Shown here: positions 1 through 9,800 of the stretch, in pieces
Position numbering within the stretch: position 1 is the stretch's first letter
How the letters are laid out: each line of letters opens with the position of its first letter
The notes under the pieces: generated by a model
The model's input: only the letters and a program-made list of their open reading frames with translations
What the model was told of the DNA's origin: nothing
The model's database searches: none
Position numbers and translations under genes: made by a program
From: Muriicola marianensis
Lineage (GTDB): Bacteria > Bacteroidota > Bacteroidia > Flavobacteriales > Flavobacteriaceae
DNA length: 64,000 bases
Direction: 5' to 3'
NCBI RefSeq assembly: GCF_014638095.1
Contig: NZ_BMFH01000001.1
Location: 1,311,227 to 1,375,226, forward strand

Positions 1-1856
1 GTAGCCGGCCCGGCAACTTTAACGTTCTTGCCTCTCTCATCCTGCATGGCCTTGATCTTTCCGCTGTGCGTACCCGCGAGTACGTAATCCCCTATTTTCA
101 GGGATCCCGCGAGTACCAGCACTGTAGAGACATAACCCCTTCCCTTGTCGAGGAAGGCTTCCACCACAGTTCCTGAGGCCAGCTTGTCCGGGTTCGACTT
201 GAGTTCGAGCAATTCTGCCTCCAGCAAAACCTTCTCAAGCAATTCCTTTACACCTTCCCCTGTTTTGGCTGAGATGTCGTGCGATTGAATCTTACCTCCC
301 CAATCTTCTACCAACAGGTTCATGGCAGCCAGCCCTTCCTTGATCTTGTCCGGATTGGCATTGGGTCGGTCTATTTTATTGATGGCGAATACGATCGGTA
401 CCCCGGCAGCCTGTGCATGGCTGATAGCTTCCTTGGTCTGAGGCATGATATCGTCGTCTGCCGCGATCACAATAATGGCAATGTCCGTTACCTGAGCACC
501 CCTCGCCCTCATGGCGGTAAAGGCCTCGTGACCCGGAGTATCCAGGAAGGTGATCTTCTGCCCGTTGTCCAGTTTCACCCCATATGCACCAATGTGCTGG
601 GTGATACCACCGCTTTCTCCTGCGATCACGTTCTCGTTTCGAATATAATCGAGCAGGGAGGTCTTACCGTGGTCTACGTGTCCCATAACTGTGACGATAG
701 GGGCCCTTGGTTTGAGATCTTCCGGTGCATCCTCCACCTCTTCGATCGCCTCTTCGATATCCGCGGTGACAAATTCCACCTCATAACCAAATTCATCGGC
801 AACGATAGAAAGCGTCTCCGCATCGAGGCGCTGGTTCATGGTAACCATGATCCCCAGCGACATACATGCGGAAATGATCTGGGTGGTTGGCACGTCCATC
901 ATAGTAGCCACTTCTCCGACGGTGACAAATTCTGTGACCTTGAGTACTTTGTTTTCAAGTTCCTGTTGTTCGAGGTCCTTTTCAGACTGTTGCCTGTGCA
1001 TGTCCCTCTTGTCCCTTCGGTATTTGGCTCCTTTTCCTTTCTTGGATTTTCCCTGTAGTTTTTCCAGGGTCTCTCTTACCTGCTTTTGTACTTCTTCTTC
1101 CGTAGGCTCTACCTTGGCACCACCACCGGACCTGGAGCGTTTGTCGTCAAAACGTCCCCGGCCACCACCACGGGAACCGGAATCGCTAACGATGCGCTTT
1201 CGCCTCTTCTTGCGGTCTGACGGATCGGCCTTGGCCCCGGCTTCCTTCTTTTTCTTGGGCTTTTCGAATTTTGACAGGTCGATCTTATCGCCCATGATCT
1301 TGGGCCCTGAAAGTTTCTGGTACTTTGTCTCGATAGCCTCTGGCTTTTCTTCCTTGGGAGGTGCCTCAGCTTTTTTCTCTTTAGCTTTCTTGGATTCTTT
1401 TTTAGCCGCAGGTTTGGCTACAGCAGGTTTTTCTTTTTCAGGTTCTGCCGCGGCAGTTTCTTTAGCCTCTTCCTTCTCTGCCTTTTTCTCCCCGTCGAGG
1501 TCGATCTTACCGACCATCTTGGGACCAGACAATTCGGCCTTGGCCTTCACTACTTCGGAGGCAGCATTCCTCTTCTCCCGGGCAAGGCGCTTTTCCTCCT
1601 GTTCCTGCTCGAGTTGCAGTCTAATGGCCTCCTTCTCCTTGCGCTTCTCCTCCCCGACCTCTATGGAAGCAACTTTCTTGCTCATGTCGGTCTGGAATTC
1701 GTCCAGGAGAATCTGATGCACCTCCTCCGTTATCTTGGTGGTAGGACGCGCGTCAATCTTATGCCCTTTTGAGGCCAGAAAATCGACCGCCCTGTCCAGG
1801 GAGATGTTGAGTTCTCTCAGAACTTTGTTAAGCCTTATTGTTGAGTTGTTTGCCAT
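1..1856 (-). CDS. infB: translation initiation factor IF-2, partial (C-terminus outside window)
   Basis: This GTPase delivers initiator fMet-tRNA to the 30S subunit and promotes subunit joining. The reading frame starts at ATG 1856 ([16 protein letters not shown], the usual N-terminal IF2_N helix region) and runs off the left edge after about 618 residues. Residues of roughly 50 to 380 form a long Lys/Glu/Ala-rich linker, as is usual in Bacteroidota IF-2. The G domain follows: the P-loop MGHVDHGKT is encoded at about 661-686 (residue 391 onward), DTPGHEAF at about 523-546 and the NKID specificity motif at about 370-390. The gene lies 42 bp downstream of nusA in the conserved rimP-nusA-infB operon. 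Only the C-terminal beta-barrel and tRNA-binding domains are missing, because of the window edge. Confidence 0.97.
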   Translation of the reverse strand, partial: MANNSTIRLNKVLRELNISLDRAVDFLASKGHKIDARPTTKITEEVHQILLDEFQTDMSKKVASIEVGEEKRKEKEAIRLQLEQEQEEKRLAREKRNAASEVVKAKAELSGPKMVGKIDLDGEKKAEKEEAKETAAAEPEKEKPAVAKPAAKKESKKAKEKKAEAPPKEEKPEAIETKYQKLSGPKIMGDKIDLSKFEKPKKKKEAGAKADPSDRKKRRKRIVSDSGSRGGGRGRFDDKRSRSGGGAKVEPTEEEVQKQVRETLEKLQGKSKKGKGAKYRRDKRDMHRQQSEKDLEQQELENKVLKVTEFVTVGEVATMMDVPTTQIISACMSLGIMVTMNQRLDAETLSIVADEFGYEVEFVTADIEEAIEEVEDAPEDLKPRAPIVTVMGHVDHGKTSLLDYIRNENVIAGESGGITQHIGAYGVKLDNGQKITFLDTPGHEAFTAMRARGAQVTDIAIIVIAADDDIMPQTKEAISHAQAAGVPIVFAINKIDRPNANPDKIKEGLAAMNLLVEDWGGKIQSHDISAKTGEGVKELLEKVLLEAELLELKSNPDKLASGTVVEAFLDKGRGYVSTVLVLAGSLKIGDYVLAGTHSGKIKAMQDERGKNVKVAGPA

Positions 1857-1898
1857 AAAAACTGTTTACTCTCTTTTTATTTTGTGCTAATATATAGC

Positions 1899-3131
1899 TT
1901 AATCTTCAAACTCGGCCTTGAGGATACGCACCACGTCGAGGATGGTTTCCTCTTCCAGGTCTGTTCTCTTGACCAGGTCTTCCACGTCCTGTTCAAGCAC
2001 ACTTCGCGCTGTATCCAGGCCTATTTTCTTCAATTCCTCTATGATCCAGCCTTCGATCTCATCTGAGAATTCTGTCAGTTCCACATCTTCCTCAACCCCT
2101 TCCCTGAAGACGTCGATCTCATATCCGGTAAGCTGCCCTGCCAGTCTGATATTGTGTCCGCCCCTACCGATGGCTTTTGAAACCTCTTCGGGTTTGAGGT
2201 AGACCTGGGCGGTCATATTCTCATCATTCAGTTTTACGGAAGTGACCCTAGCCGGACTCAAAGCCCGGGTGACCATCAGCTGGGGATTGTTGGTCCAGTT
2301 TATCACATCTATATTCTCATTGCCGAGTTCCCTTACGATCCCATGAATACGAGATCCTTTCATTCCGACACAGGCCCCTACCGGGTCGATGCGGTCATCA
2401 TAGGAATCCACTGCTACCTTGGCTTTCTCCCCTGGGATGCGCACTGCCTTTTTGATCGTGATCAGACCATCGAACACTTCTGGGATCTCCTGGAAGAAGA
2501 GTTGCTCCAGGAAGATCGGTGAGGTGCGGGACATGATGATCATGGGCTTGTTCCCCTTCAGCTCCACGCTTTCGATGATCCCCCTCACATTGTCTCCCTT
2601 GCGGAAGAAATCGGATGGGATCTGTTTGTCTTTGGGAAGGATGATCTCGTTCCCCTCGTCATCGAGCAGGATGATCGCCTTGTGCCTGATATGGTGTACC
2701 TCAGCAGTGTAGATCTCCCCTTCGAGATCCTTGAACTGCTTGTAAATGGTCGTATTGTCGTGTTCGTGTATTTTGGAGATCAGGTTTTGTCGCAAGGCAA
2801 GAATAGCTCTCCTACCGAGGTCGATCAGTTTCACCTCTTCGGAAACGTCCTCCCCCACTTCAAAGTCGGGCTCGATCTTTCTAGCCTCAGACAGAGAGAT
2901 CTGCTCATTGGGTTCCTCTACCTCTCCATCCGGAACTACCACACGGTTTCTCCAGATCTCAAGGTCTCCCTTATCCGGATTGATGATAATGTCAAAATTG
3001 TCATCCGATCCAAACTTTTTCTTCAGGGCATTTCGGAAGACGTCCTCCAAAATGGCCATCAGGGTTACCCGGTCGATGAATTTATCATCCTTGAATTCCG
3101 AGAACGATTCGATCAATGCGATATTTTCCAT
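1899..3131 (-). CDS. nusA: transcription termination/antitermination factor NusA
   Basis: NusA binds RNA polymerase and nascent RNA and modulates pausing, termination and antitermination. The 410-residue product has the N-terminal polymerase-binding domain (residues 1 to about 125), an S1 domain (about 130-200) and two KH domains, seen as PVGACVGMKGSRIHGI and EEVSKAIGRGGHNIRLA. It lacks the acidic repeats found at the C-terminus of the E. coli protein, as is normal outside Proteobacteria. A short C-terminal helical tail (DTARSVLEQDVEDLV...) remains. It lies 11 bp after rimP and 42 bp before infB, all on the minus strand, so the three genes are probably one transcript. Confidence 0.97.
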   Translation of the reverse strand: MENIALIESFSEFKDDKFIDRVTLMAILEDVFRNALKKKFGSDDNFDIIINPDKGDLEIWRNRVVVPDGEVEEPNEQISLSEARKIEPDFEVGEDVSEEVKLIDLGRRAILALRQNLISKIHEHDNTTIYKQFKDLEGEIYTAEVHHIRHKAIILLDDEGNEIILPKDKQIPSDFFRKGDNVRGIIESVELKGNKPMIIMSRTSPIFLEQLFFQEIPEVFDGLITIKKAVRIPGEKAKVAVDSYDDRIDPVGACVGMKGSRIHGIVRELGNENIDVINWTNNPQLMVTRALSPARVTSVKLNDENMTAQVYLKPEEVSKAIGRGGHNIRLAGQLTGYEIDVFREGVEEDVELTEFSDEIEGWIIEELKKIGLDTARSVLEQDVEDLVKRTDLEEETILDVVRILKAEFED

Positions 3132-3142
3132 GCTGATCCTAA

Positions 3143-3604
3143 TTAAAATTTAAGTACTACGTTCGCTTTTACAATATCCGTGAAAGGAACTTCTGCCGAT
3201 TTCAATACGGTGGTCTTTCCCTTTCCAACGGGTTTGGGTTCCCTTGCTTTCCACTCCAGTTTTATCCCTTCTGCAGAAGCGGAGACCAGGGTTCCCGTTA
3301 TGGTTGTTTCGGAGGTTTTCACCTCCAGTTTTCTCCCGATGTTCTTTGTGTACTGCCTGGGCATCTCCAGGGGTTCCGTAGCCCCGGGGGAGGTCACTTC
3401 CAGGGAAAAATCAGTCGATTCCCTGTCCAGATTGTGCTCTATCGCCCTGCTCACCTTCATACAGTCTTCCAGTGTCACTCCCTCATCCCCATCGATCACT
3501 ACTTTAATATGCTGTGACGGACTCACCGAAAAATCGATCAGAAAAAGCGATGGATTCTCCAGTAAAATCTGGTCCAGCCTGCTTTTTACCTCTTCCTTCA
3601 ACAT
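3143..3604 (-). CDS. rimP: ribosome maturation factor RimP
   Basis: RimP assists 30S subunit maturation. The product is 153 residues when read from ATG 3604 (MLKEEVKSRLDQILLE); an in-frame ATG 15 bp further upstream adds MLLIF and is less likely, because family members begin near the first amphipathic helix. The core motif region VVIDGDEGVTLEDCMKVSRAIEHNLD and LEVTSPGATEPL are typical of the family. It is the first gene of rimP-nusA-infB. A TATCTTTG -7 element lies upstream at 3673-3680, and a strong hairpin at 3622-3643 lies between that promoter and the start codon. Confidence 0.95.
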   Translation of the reverse strand: MLKEEVKSRLDQILLENPSLFLIDFSVSPSQHIKVVIDGDEGVTLEDCMKVSRAIEHNLDRESTDFSLEVTSPGATEPLEMPRQYTKNIGRKLEVKTSETTITGTLVSASAEGIKLEWKAREPKPVGKGKTTVLKSAEVPFTDIVKANVVLKF

Positions 3605-3621
3605 AAATATGAGTAACAAAA

Positions 3622-3643
3622 GAGGGGACTTAACGGTCCCCTC
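3622..3643 (-). promoter_or_regulatory. hairpin in the rimP 5' leader
   Basis: GAGGGGAC and GTCCCCTC form a perfect 8-bp stem with a 6-nt loop. On the rimP strand the stem is followed by TTTTGTT, so it resembles an intrinsic terminator or attenuator placed between the putative promoter (3673-3680) and the rimP start at 3604. A regulatory role is inference. Confidence 0.5.
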
Positions 3644-3672
3644 ATGAATACTTTACTATCCTTTCAGTGGCG

Positions 3673-3680
3673 CAAAGATA
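3673..3680 (-). promoter_or_regulatory. probable -7 promoter element for rimP-nusA-infB
   Basis: On the minus strand the sequence reads TATCTTTG, a match to the Bacteroidota -7 consensus TAnnTTTG. It lies about 70 bp upstream of the rimP start. No clear -33 TTG was found at the usual spacing. Confidence 0.5.
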
Positions 3681-3803
3681 CACAATTTTTCTTAATCGCG
3701 TTCGACTCACGCACATACAATTTCCAGAAGTTCGGAAGATTACCTATTTCCATCCTGTATGGAATAAGTCGTACATTTAACTCGTACAAATCAACCTGAC
3801 CCC

Positions 3804-5114
3804 ATGGATGTATTCTCTTCCTACAACATCATCATCGAGGCATCGGTAATCCTCATTCTCTCTTTTATCTTTAACGGTATTTCCAAAAGGACGAATATCC
3901 CCTCTGTACTCTTGCTGATCTTCCTGGGGGTGATCCTGCAGTTCGTGCTCTCCTACCTCTCCTCAGACGAGGTCGATTTCTTCCCGGCCCTGGAAGTTCT
4001 GGGTATTATCGGACTGATCATGATCGTGCTGGAGGCGGCCCTGGAACTGGAGCTGAAAAAGGATAAACTCGTACCTATACTCAAGTCGCTCGCAGTGGCC
4101 CTGGTGGGCCTGTTGGGCTCGGCCTACCTGGCAGCTATGATCCTGTATCAATTTGTGCCTGAGATGAGTATGCAGTCGGCCTGGCTGTACGCCACGCCCC
4201 TGTCTATCCTTTCCAGCGCCATCATCATCCCCAGTGTAAGTGGCCTTGATCCCTCCAAAAAAGAATTCCATATCTACGAGAGCACCTTCTCCGACATCAT
4301 GGGGATCATGATGTTCTATTTCCTGGTAGGCGAGCTGAACCCGGCTTCCCAGGGAGGGGCCGGTGGGTTTGCATTGAATATCATCCTGACCATCGTGATC
4401 TCCGTGATGGCCAGTTATGCCATCATCCTGATCTTCCAGGAGATCAAGAGCCAGGCTAAACTCTTCCTCCTGATCGCCGTGCTTTTGTTACTATATGCCA
4501 TAGGGAAGCAACTACACCTTTCGTCCCTGCTCATCATCCTGATCTTTGGACTGATCATAGCCAATATGAAGCTTTTCTTCAGAGGGAAGCTCGCCAACTT
4601 CCTGGACTACGAAAAAGCGCACAGGATCTACCACGAACTCCATATCGTTACCCTGGAGACCGCCTTTGTGGTCCGCACCTTTTTCTTTGTGATCTTCGGA
4701 CTGACAATCGCTATCGCCTCCCTCTTTAGTTTTAGCGTCGCCCTGGTAAGCCTGCTTATTATCATCTCAATCTACCTCGTGCGCTTTGTGCTGCTCAGGA
4801 CCTTTTATGGGAGTGATATCCTTCCCCAGCTATTTATAGCCCCCAGGGGACTCATCACTGTACTCCTCTTCTACGCCATCCCGGCAGAAGCTCAGGTGAC
4901 CACCTTTGAGCCCGGAATTCTCCTTTTTGTAATTATCGGTTCAAGCCTGGTCATGACATGGGCGATGATCCGGGACAAGAAAAAGACCAGGACCCTGCTC
5001 GATCTGGCAGAAAAAGAGGAATTGTCAGGAACGCAGGAAGCCAGCGGGAGATCCACTCATGAAATTGCCGAGAGTGAAGATCCCTTTCCCGAAGAAGACC
5101 CTGAAAATCTCTAG
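3804..5114 (+). CDS. cation:proton antiporter (CPA family)
   Basis: The 436-residue polytopic inner-membrane protein has about 12 hydrophobic segments and the NhaP/Kef-like arrangement of a sodium or potassium/proton exchanger. The segment PSVLLLIFLGVILQF is followed by GLIMIVLEAALELELK, which resembles the helix carrying conserved acidic residues in CPA antiporters. ATPLSILSSAIIIPSV and STFSDIMGIMMFY resemble the ion-binding core with its acidic residue. The C-terminus (from about residue 395) is a charged cytosolic tail with no recognisable TrkA domain. The gene is monocistronic, divergent from rimP and convergent with the subtilase gene across a shared terminator. The transported ion cannot be told from sequence. 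Confidence 0.85.
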   Translation: MDVFSSYNIIIEASVILILSFIFNGISKRTNIPSVLLLIFLGVILQFVLSYLSSDEVDFFPALEVLGIIGLIMIVLEAALELELKKDKLVPILKSLAVALVGLLGSAYLAAMILYQFVPEMSMQSAWLYATPLSILSSAIIIPSVSGLDPSKKEFHIYESTFSDIMGIMMFYFLVGELNPASQGGAGGFALNIILTIVISVMASYAIILIFQEIKSQAKLFLLIAVLLLLYAIGKQLHLSSLLIILIFGLIIANMKLFFRGKLANFLDYEKAHRIYHELHIVTLETAFVVRTFFFVIFGLTIAIASLFSFSVALVSLLIIISIYLVRFVLLRTFYGSDILPQLFIAPRGLITVLLFYAIPAEAQVTTFEPGILLFVIIGSSLVMTWAMIRDKKKTRTLLDLAEKEELSGTQEASGRSTHEIAESEDPFPEEDPENL

Positions 5115-5125
5115 GACTTTAAAGA

Positions 5126-5152
5126 AAAAGGCCCCTTTACAGGAGCCTTTCA
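5126..5152. terminator. bidirectional intrinsic terminator
   Basis: AAAGGC...GCCTTT with an inner CCT/AGG stem and TTAC loop forms a hairpin with A-rich and T-rich flanks, between the convergent antiporter and subtilase genes. Confidence 0.75.
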
Positions 5153-5178
5153 TTATTAGAGATATTTGTTGAGGTGTT

Positions 5179-6432
5179 CTAATTCACCCCTATGGTATCT
5201 GCATTTCCATCAGGATCCCCATTGACATTTCCACCGTTTCCTATATTACCCAAAAGCAATATGCCGGCCGCGTGGGGAGAGGCCATGGAAGTACCGCTGA
5301 TGGTATTGTATCCCCCGCCTTTCCAGGTCGATTTGATCGCCACTCCTGGCTCACAATAATCGACCGGAGGATTGCCGTAATTAGAAAATGATGCCCAATT
5401 GTCACCCTGAGACATGGCCGAGATGGTATAGATATTCGGACCATTGGCAGAGGCAGGAGATTTAGTAGCTGCATTCGTGCTTTCGTTCCCTGCCGCGAGC
5501 GCAAATTTTACTCCAGTTCCTGCCGCGGCGATCACCGCATCATTGACAGCCTGCGAAAAACCGCCCCCTAAGCTCATGTTGGCGACATCGCCGTTGCTGC
5601 CATTGGCGGCTACGTGGTCTATGCCGGCAATCACACCGGAGTAGGAACCGCTACCACGTGAGTCAAGTACTTTTACAGGAATAACTGTAGCTCCTGCGGC
5701 CACACCTATTACACCCACTTCGTTATCGATAGCTGCCACAGTACCTGCGACATGAGTTCCGTGACCGTTTCCGTCTGCAGAAAGATCAGAGTCCTTGCCC
5801 TTTGTAAAGGCATTGAAACCTCGATTCACATCTACGTTAAGATCTTCATGCCCGGAATCGATACCTGAGTCAATGATCCAGGCAACTCCATTTCCGGTAT
5901 AGGTAGCTCCGCCATTGACACGGGAAATCCCCCATGGGATCTCTTCGGCGGCAGAACCGCCTCCTCCACCGCCGCCGGGACCTTTTCCGGGAGGTGGGGC
6001 CAGGGTGAACATCTGGTCTCTCTCTACATAAGCAACACGTTCATCCGCCTCGAGTTCTGCCGCCTTTTCTTCGCTCATCTTGACAGAGACTCCGGTCAGA
6101 GCTTTGCTGAATACATGGCCGATGGCGTCTTCCTTCAGCTCCATACTACCCAAGATCTTGGTAGCCATCTCCCTGACGGCATTGTTGGCTGCTTTGTGAT
6201 CATTGCCGAACCGGGCACCGACATCCCCTGTGACCTTGCGATCGAAAACCACGATATAAGAACCTTCGATGACATAACTCCCCTGATTAAATACAGCGGG
6301 TTCTTCCATTTGCTCCAGGACATTCTGAAGTTCGAGGTTCTCTTCCTGATTGAATGTATCGTCCGAACAGGAGAACAATACGATACCTGCGCCGGCCAGA
6401 ACAGCCATACGCTTAAACATTGATTGCTTCAT
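5179..6432 (-). CDS. S8 family serine peptidase (subtilisin-like), lipoprotein
   Basis: This is a secreted subtilase. Residues 1-22 are a lipoprotein signal ending in the lipobox LFSC (Cys22). Residues of about 55-145 form an inhibitor I9-type prodomain (YIVVFDRKVTG ... YVERDQMF). A proline/glycine linker with seven consecutive glycines lies near 148-160. The catalytic domain has all three triad residues: Asp188 in WIIDSGID, His224 in GNGHGTHVAG and Ser382 in GTSMASPHAAG, with the oxyanion asparagine in AAGNES. The protein ends at 417 residues, soon after the catalytic domain, without a type IX sorting domain. Its likely role is degradation of external protein. It has a terminator shared with the antiporter gene. 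Confidence 0.93.
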   Translation of the reverse strand: MKQSMFKRMAVLAGAGIVLFSCSDDTFNQEENLELQNVLEQMEEPAVFNQGSYVIEGSYIVVFDRKVTGDVGARFGNDHKAANNAVREMATKILGSMELKEDAIGHVFSKALTGVSVKMSEEKAAELEADERVAYVERDQMFTLAPPPGKGPGGGGGGGSAAEEIPWGISRVNGGATYTGNGVAWIIDSGIDSGHEDLNVDVNRGFNAFTKGKDSDLSADGNGHGTHVAGTVAAIDNEVGVIGVAAGATVIPVKVLDSRGSGSYSGVIAGIDHVAANGSNGDVANMSLGGGFSQAVNDAVIAAAGTGVKFALAAGNESTNAATKSPASANGPNIYTISAMSQGDNWASFSNYGNPPVDYCEPGVAIKSTWKGGGYNTISGTSMASPHAAGILLLGNIGNGGNVNGDPDGNADTIGVN

Positions 6433-6583
6433 AAATAGAATGATTATGTTGTTAATGGCAGGAATTTAAGAAAATTTTAAGAATTTCAAAGAAAAGATAT
6501 AAGATTTACTCTCCCTGTTTAAGGGGTGTCCGGTGTACATTGAACTAAATGGTTACAGGAAGGCTCTTGAGAAGATCTAAAAT

Positions 6584-6612
6584 AAAAAACCCCGGAGAAT
6601 TTCCGGGGTTTT
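6584..6612 (-). terminator. terminator of tRNA-Gln
   Basis: CCCCGGA and TCCGGGG form a 7-bp GC stem with a 5-nt loop, with A-runs on one side and T-runs on the other. It lies directly downstream of the minus-strand tRNA-Gln gene. Confidence 0.8.
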
Positions 6613-6614
6613 GT

Positions 6615-6685
6615 TGGCCTACTAGGACTCGAACCTAGAATGACTGAACCAAAATCAGTAGTGTTGCCAATTACACCATAGGCCA
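6615..6685 (-). tRNA. tRNA-Gln (TTG)
   Basis: On the minus strand the acceptor TGGCCTA pairs with TAGGCCA. The anticodon arm ACTGA-TTTTGGT-TCAGT gives anticodon TTG. The T-arm has the TTCGAGT loop. The CCA end is not encoded. A TAAATTTG promoter element lies upstream at 6704-6711 and a terminator downstream. Confidence 0.96.
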
Positions 6686-6703
6686 ATGCCTCTTAAGAGC
6701 GTG

Positions 6704-6734
6704 CAAATTTAAGACAAAGTTTTGTTTGCACAAA
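6704..6734 (-). promoter_or_regulatory. promoter of tRNA-Gln
   Basis: On the minus strand a TTTG at 6731-6734 (-33 element) is followed after 19 nt by TAAATTTG at 6704-6711, a full match to the Bacteroidota consensus. The mature tRNA starts at 6685, preceded by a 10-bp palindrome CTCTTAAGAG (6690-6699). Confidence 0.7.
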
Positions 6735-6858
6735 TAAATTTAAGGACAATCCACACGGGGATCTGCCAATATCATAATGATGTTAAACCTTGGGAAATAT
6801 TGATCCCGATAAATTTTTTAATTAGTAATTTCGCCTCTGTTGGTAAAAGGAAGACCTG

Positions 6859-9800
6859 ATGGTATCAAAAAACTTCGCTAAATGGGACTCTCTGACCGGT
6901 TGGGGGGTCTTTTTTATATCCCTGATCGTTTATGGCCTCACCGTGGAACCTACCGGTAGCTGGTGGGATGCGGGAGAATACATCACTACATCGGCCAAAC
7001 TTCAGGTGGCGCATCCACCAGGAGCACCCCTTTTTCAAATGATAGGTGCCTTTTTTGCCATGTTTGCCATGGAGCCTGAGCAGGTGGCCAGGATGGTGAA
7101 CTATATGTCTGCTGTGTCCAGTGCTTTCACCATCCTTTTTATGTTCTGGACCATTACCAACCTCACCCGCAAACTCATTGCCGGGTCCGGGGCGCTCAGC
7201 AATCCCCAGGCCATCGCCATCCTCGGGAGTGGTTTGGTAGGCTCACTGGCCCTGACTTTCTCAGACAGCTTCTGGTTCAATGCTGTGGAGACCGAGGTGT
7301 ACGCCATGGCGAGCCTGATCATGGCCCTGTTGCTCTGGCTGGGGCTGAAATGGACAGACAACCTTGATCATCCCAGGGGCAACAAATACCTTATCTTGAT
7401 CTCTTTTGTGGTCGGACTCACCTTCGGGATTCAGTTTATGGGCTTCCTCGCCATCCCTTCCATTGGCCTGCTCTATTACTTTAAAAAATACAAACAAACC
7501 ACCGTCAAGAATTTCCTGCTCGCCAATATCACGGTGGTAGCTGTACTAATGCTGGTATATAAATTTTCCCTGACCTATGTGCTCAAGCTTTTCGGGTGGA
7601 GTGAGGTCTTCTTTATCAATAGCATAGGCCTGCCCTTTAATTCAGGGACCATCATCATGGGTCTTATCTTTGTCGGTGTTTTCTATTACGCCCTGAGGTA
7701 CACCCGTAAAAACAACTACGTAACAGCCAATACCCTCGTCCTCTGTGCGATGTTCCTCTTCCTGGGCTTCTCTTCCTGGCTGATGCTGCCCATAAGGGCC
7801 AACGCCAACGTGGTGATCAACGAGAACAACCCATCGGATGCCAGGTCCCTCCTCGCCTATTACAACAGGGAACAGTATCCCGGGGTAGACAGCCCTTTTT
7901 ACGGTACCTATTACTCCGATGCCTTTGCCAAACCCGGACCTGACAAGGACGATAAACCCAAATACGAGAAAGACGAAGCCCTTGGCAAATACATTATCGT
8001 CAACAAATATGAAGATGCCATACAGGGGCCTAACCCTGATCACCAGGGTGTTTTACCCAGGATGTGGAGCGACCAGCATGCGGAGAACTATATGAAGTTC
8101 TTTGGCCCCCTCGATTTCAGGATGACCACCAGCAATGAGGAATTGCAGAGGGCGGTCAACCAGATCAAAACAGGCTATGCCAACGGGGAGATAGACGAAG
8201 GGCAGTACATCAGTTTCCTCCGGCAGTTCAGCGAATACCTTGAAGTACAACCCCCAAGTTTGTGGGACAACATCAATTATATGTTTCAATTCCAGTTCGG
8301 CTACATGTACTGGAGGTACTTTATGTGGAATTTTGTCGGAAAGCAGGACGATGTACAGGGCCGTTACAACGGGAACGGAGAATGGCTGAGCGGGATTGGC
8401 TTTATCGACAGCCTTCGCCTGGGGAGCCAGGAGAACCTGCCCAAAGATGTGCTGGAAAACAAAGGGAGGAACACCTACTTTTTCCTGCCGTTACTCCTGG
8501 GGATCATTGGCCTGGTCTTCCAGGTATCCCGAAACCCTAAGCAATTCTGGGTGCTCTTTGTCTTCTTTATCTTTACGGGGCTCGCCATACAATTCTATAC
8601 AAACCCATATATCTTTCAACCGAGGGAAAGGGATTATTCCCTGGTCGGATCTTTCTACATCTTCGCCATCTGGATAGGGATTGGGGTCTATGGCCTGTAT
8701 GAGGAATTCAGCAAACTCCTTACCCCGAAAATATGGGCACCGGTGATCACCGCGGTTTGCCTTCTGGCTGTTCCGGTGGTGATGGCTTATCAGAACTGGG
8801 ACGACCATGACCGCTCGGGCCGATACACGGCGAGGGCAGCGGCAAAAGCCTACCTGGATTCCTGCCAGGAAGATGCCGGGGCCATGCTGTTCACCATAGG
8901 AGACAATGACACCTTCCCGCTCTGGTATGTGCAGGAGGTGGAAGGGCACCGAACCGATGTCAGGGTGATCTGTACAAGCCTTTTTGCGACAGACTGGTAC
9001 GTAGACCAGATGAAGCGAAAAGCCTACAAGAGTGACCCCATCCCCTCTCAACTCACCCACGACCTGTACCGATACGGTAACAGGGATGTGATCTATTACC
9101 AGGGGATCACGGAAAAGCGATGGGACATCAAAGACTTCATGAATTGGGTAGGCAGCAACAACCCCCAGACCAAACTGGGATCACTTCTCGAAAAGCAGGG
9201 GGCTGATACCAGCGGATACTCCGAAAGCACTCTTGACCTGGTCTACTATCCCACCAACAAGATCCGGATCCCGGTCAACAAGAAAAACGTGCTGGAATCC
9301 GGACTGGTCAAAGAAAAGGATTCTGCCCTGATCGTGGATTATATCGATATTGACCTGCCTCAGGCCCTGCCGAAAAACCGCATCATGATGTTAGACATTA
9401 TGGCGAATAACGACTGGAAGCGGCCTATCTATTTCTCAGGGGGAAGTTTTGACAAGGCAGAATACATCTGGATGAAAGACTACCTGCAGCTGGAGGGGAT
9501 GGCCTACAAACTGGTGCCCATCAAGACAAAGAATCCCAGTTCCTATGAGATGGGTCGCATCGATACCGAGATCATGTACAATATCGTCAAAGGCTGGGAA
9601 TGGGGAAATTCGGGTAGTCCGGATATCTATCACGACCCTCAGACCCGTACTCAGGGGCTCTCATTCAGGAGCAACCTGGCCAGGCTGGTTGAGGCCCTCA
9701 TCGATGAGAATGAGATCGACAAAGCCAGGGAGATCATCGACCTGACCATGGAAAACCTGCCGGTGGACTATTACGGCTTCTACACTTTTGTGGAACCTTT

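Noticed and set aside
279-1716. Two long plus-strand open frames opposite infB
   Set aside because: They are antisense to the clear IF-2 frame, overlap each other, and have low-complexity Ser/Phe-rich composition expected from the complement of a Lys/Glu/Ala-rich coding sequence.
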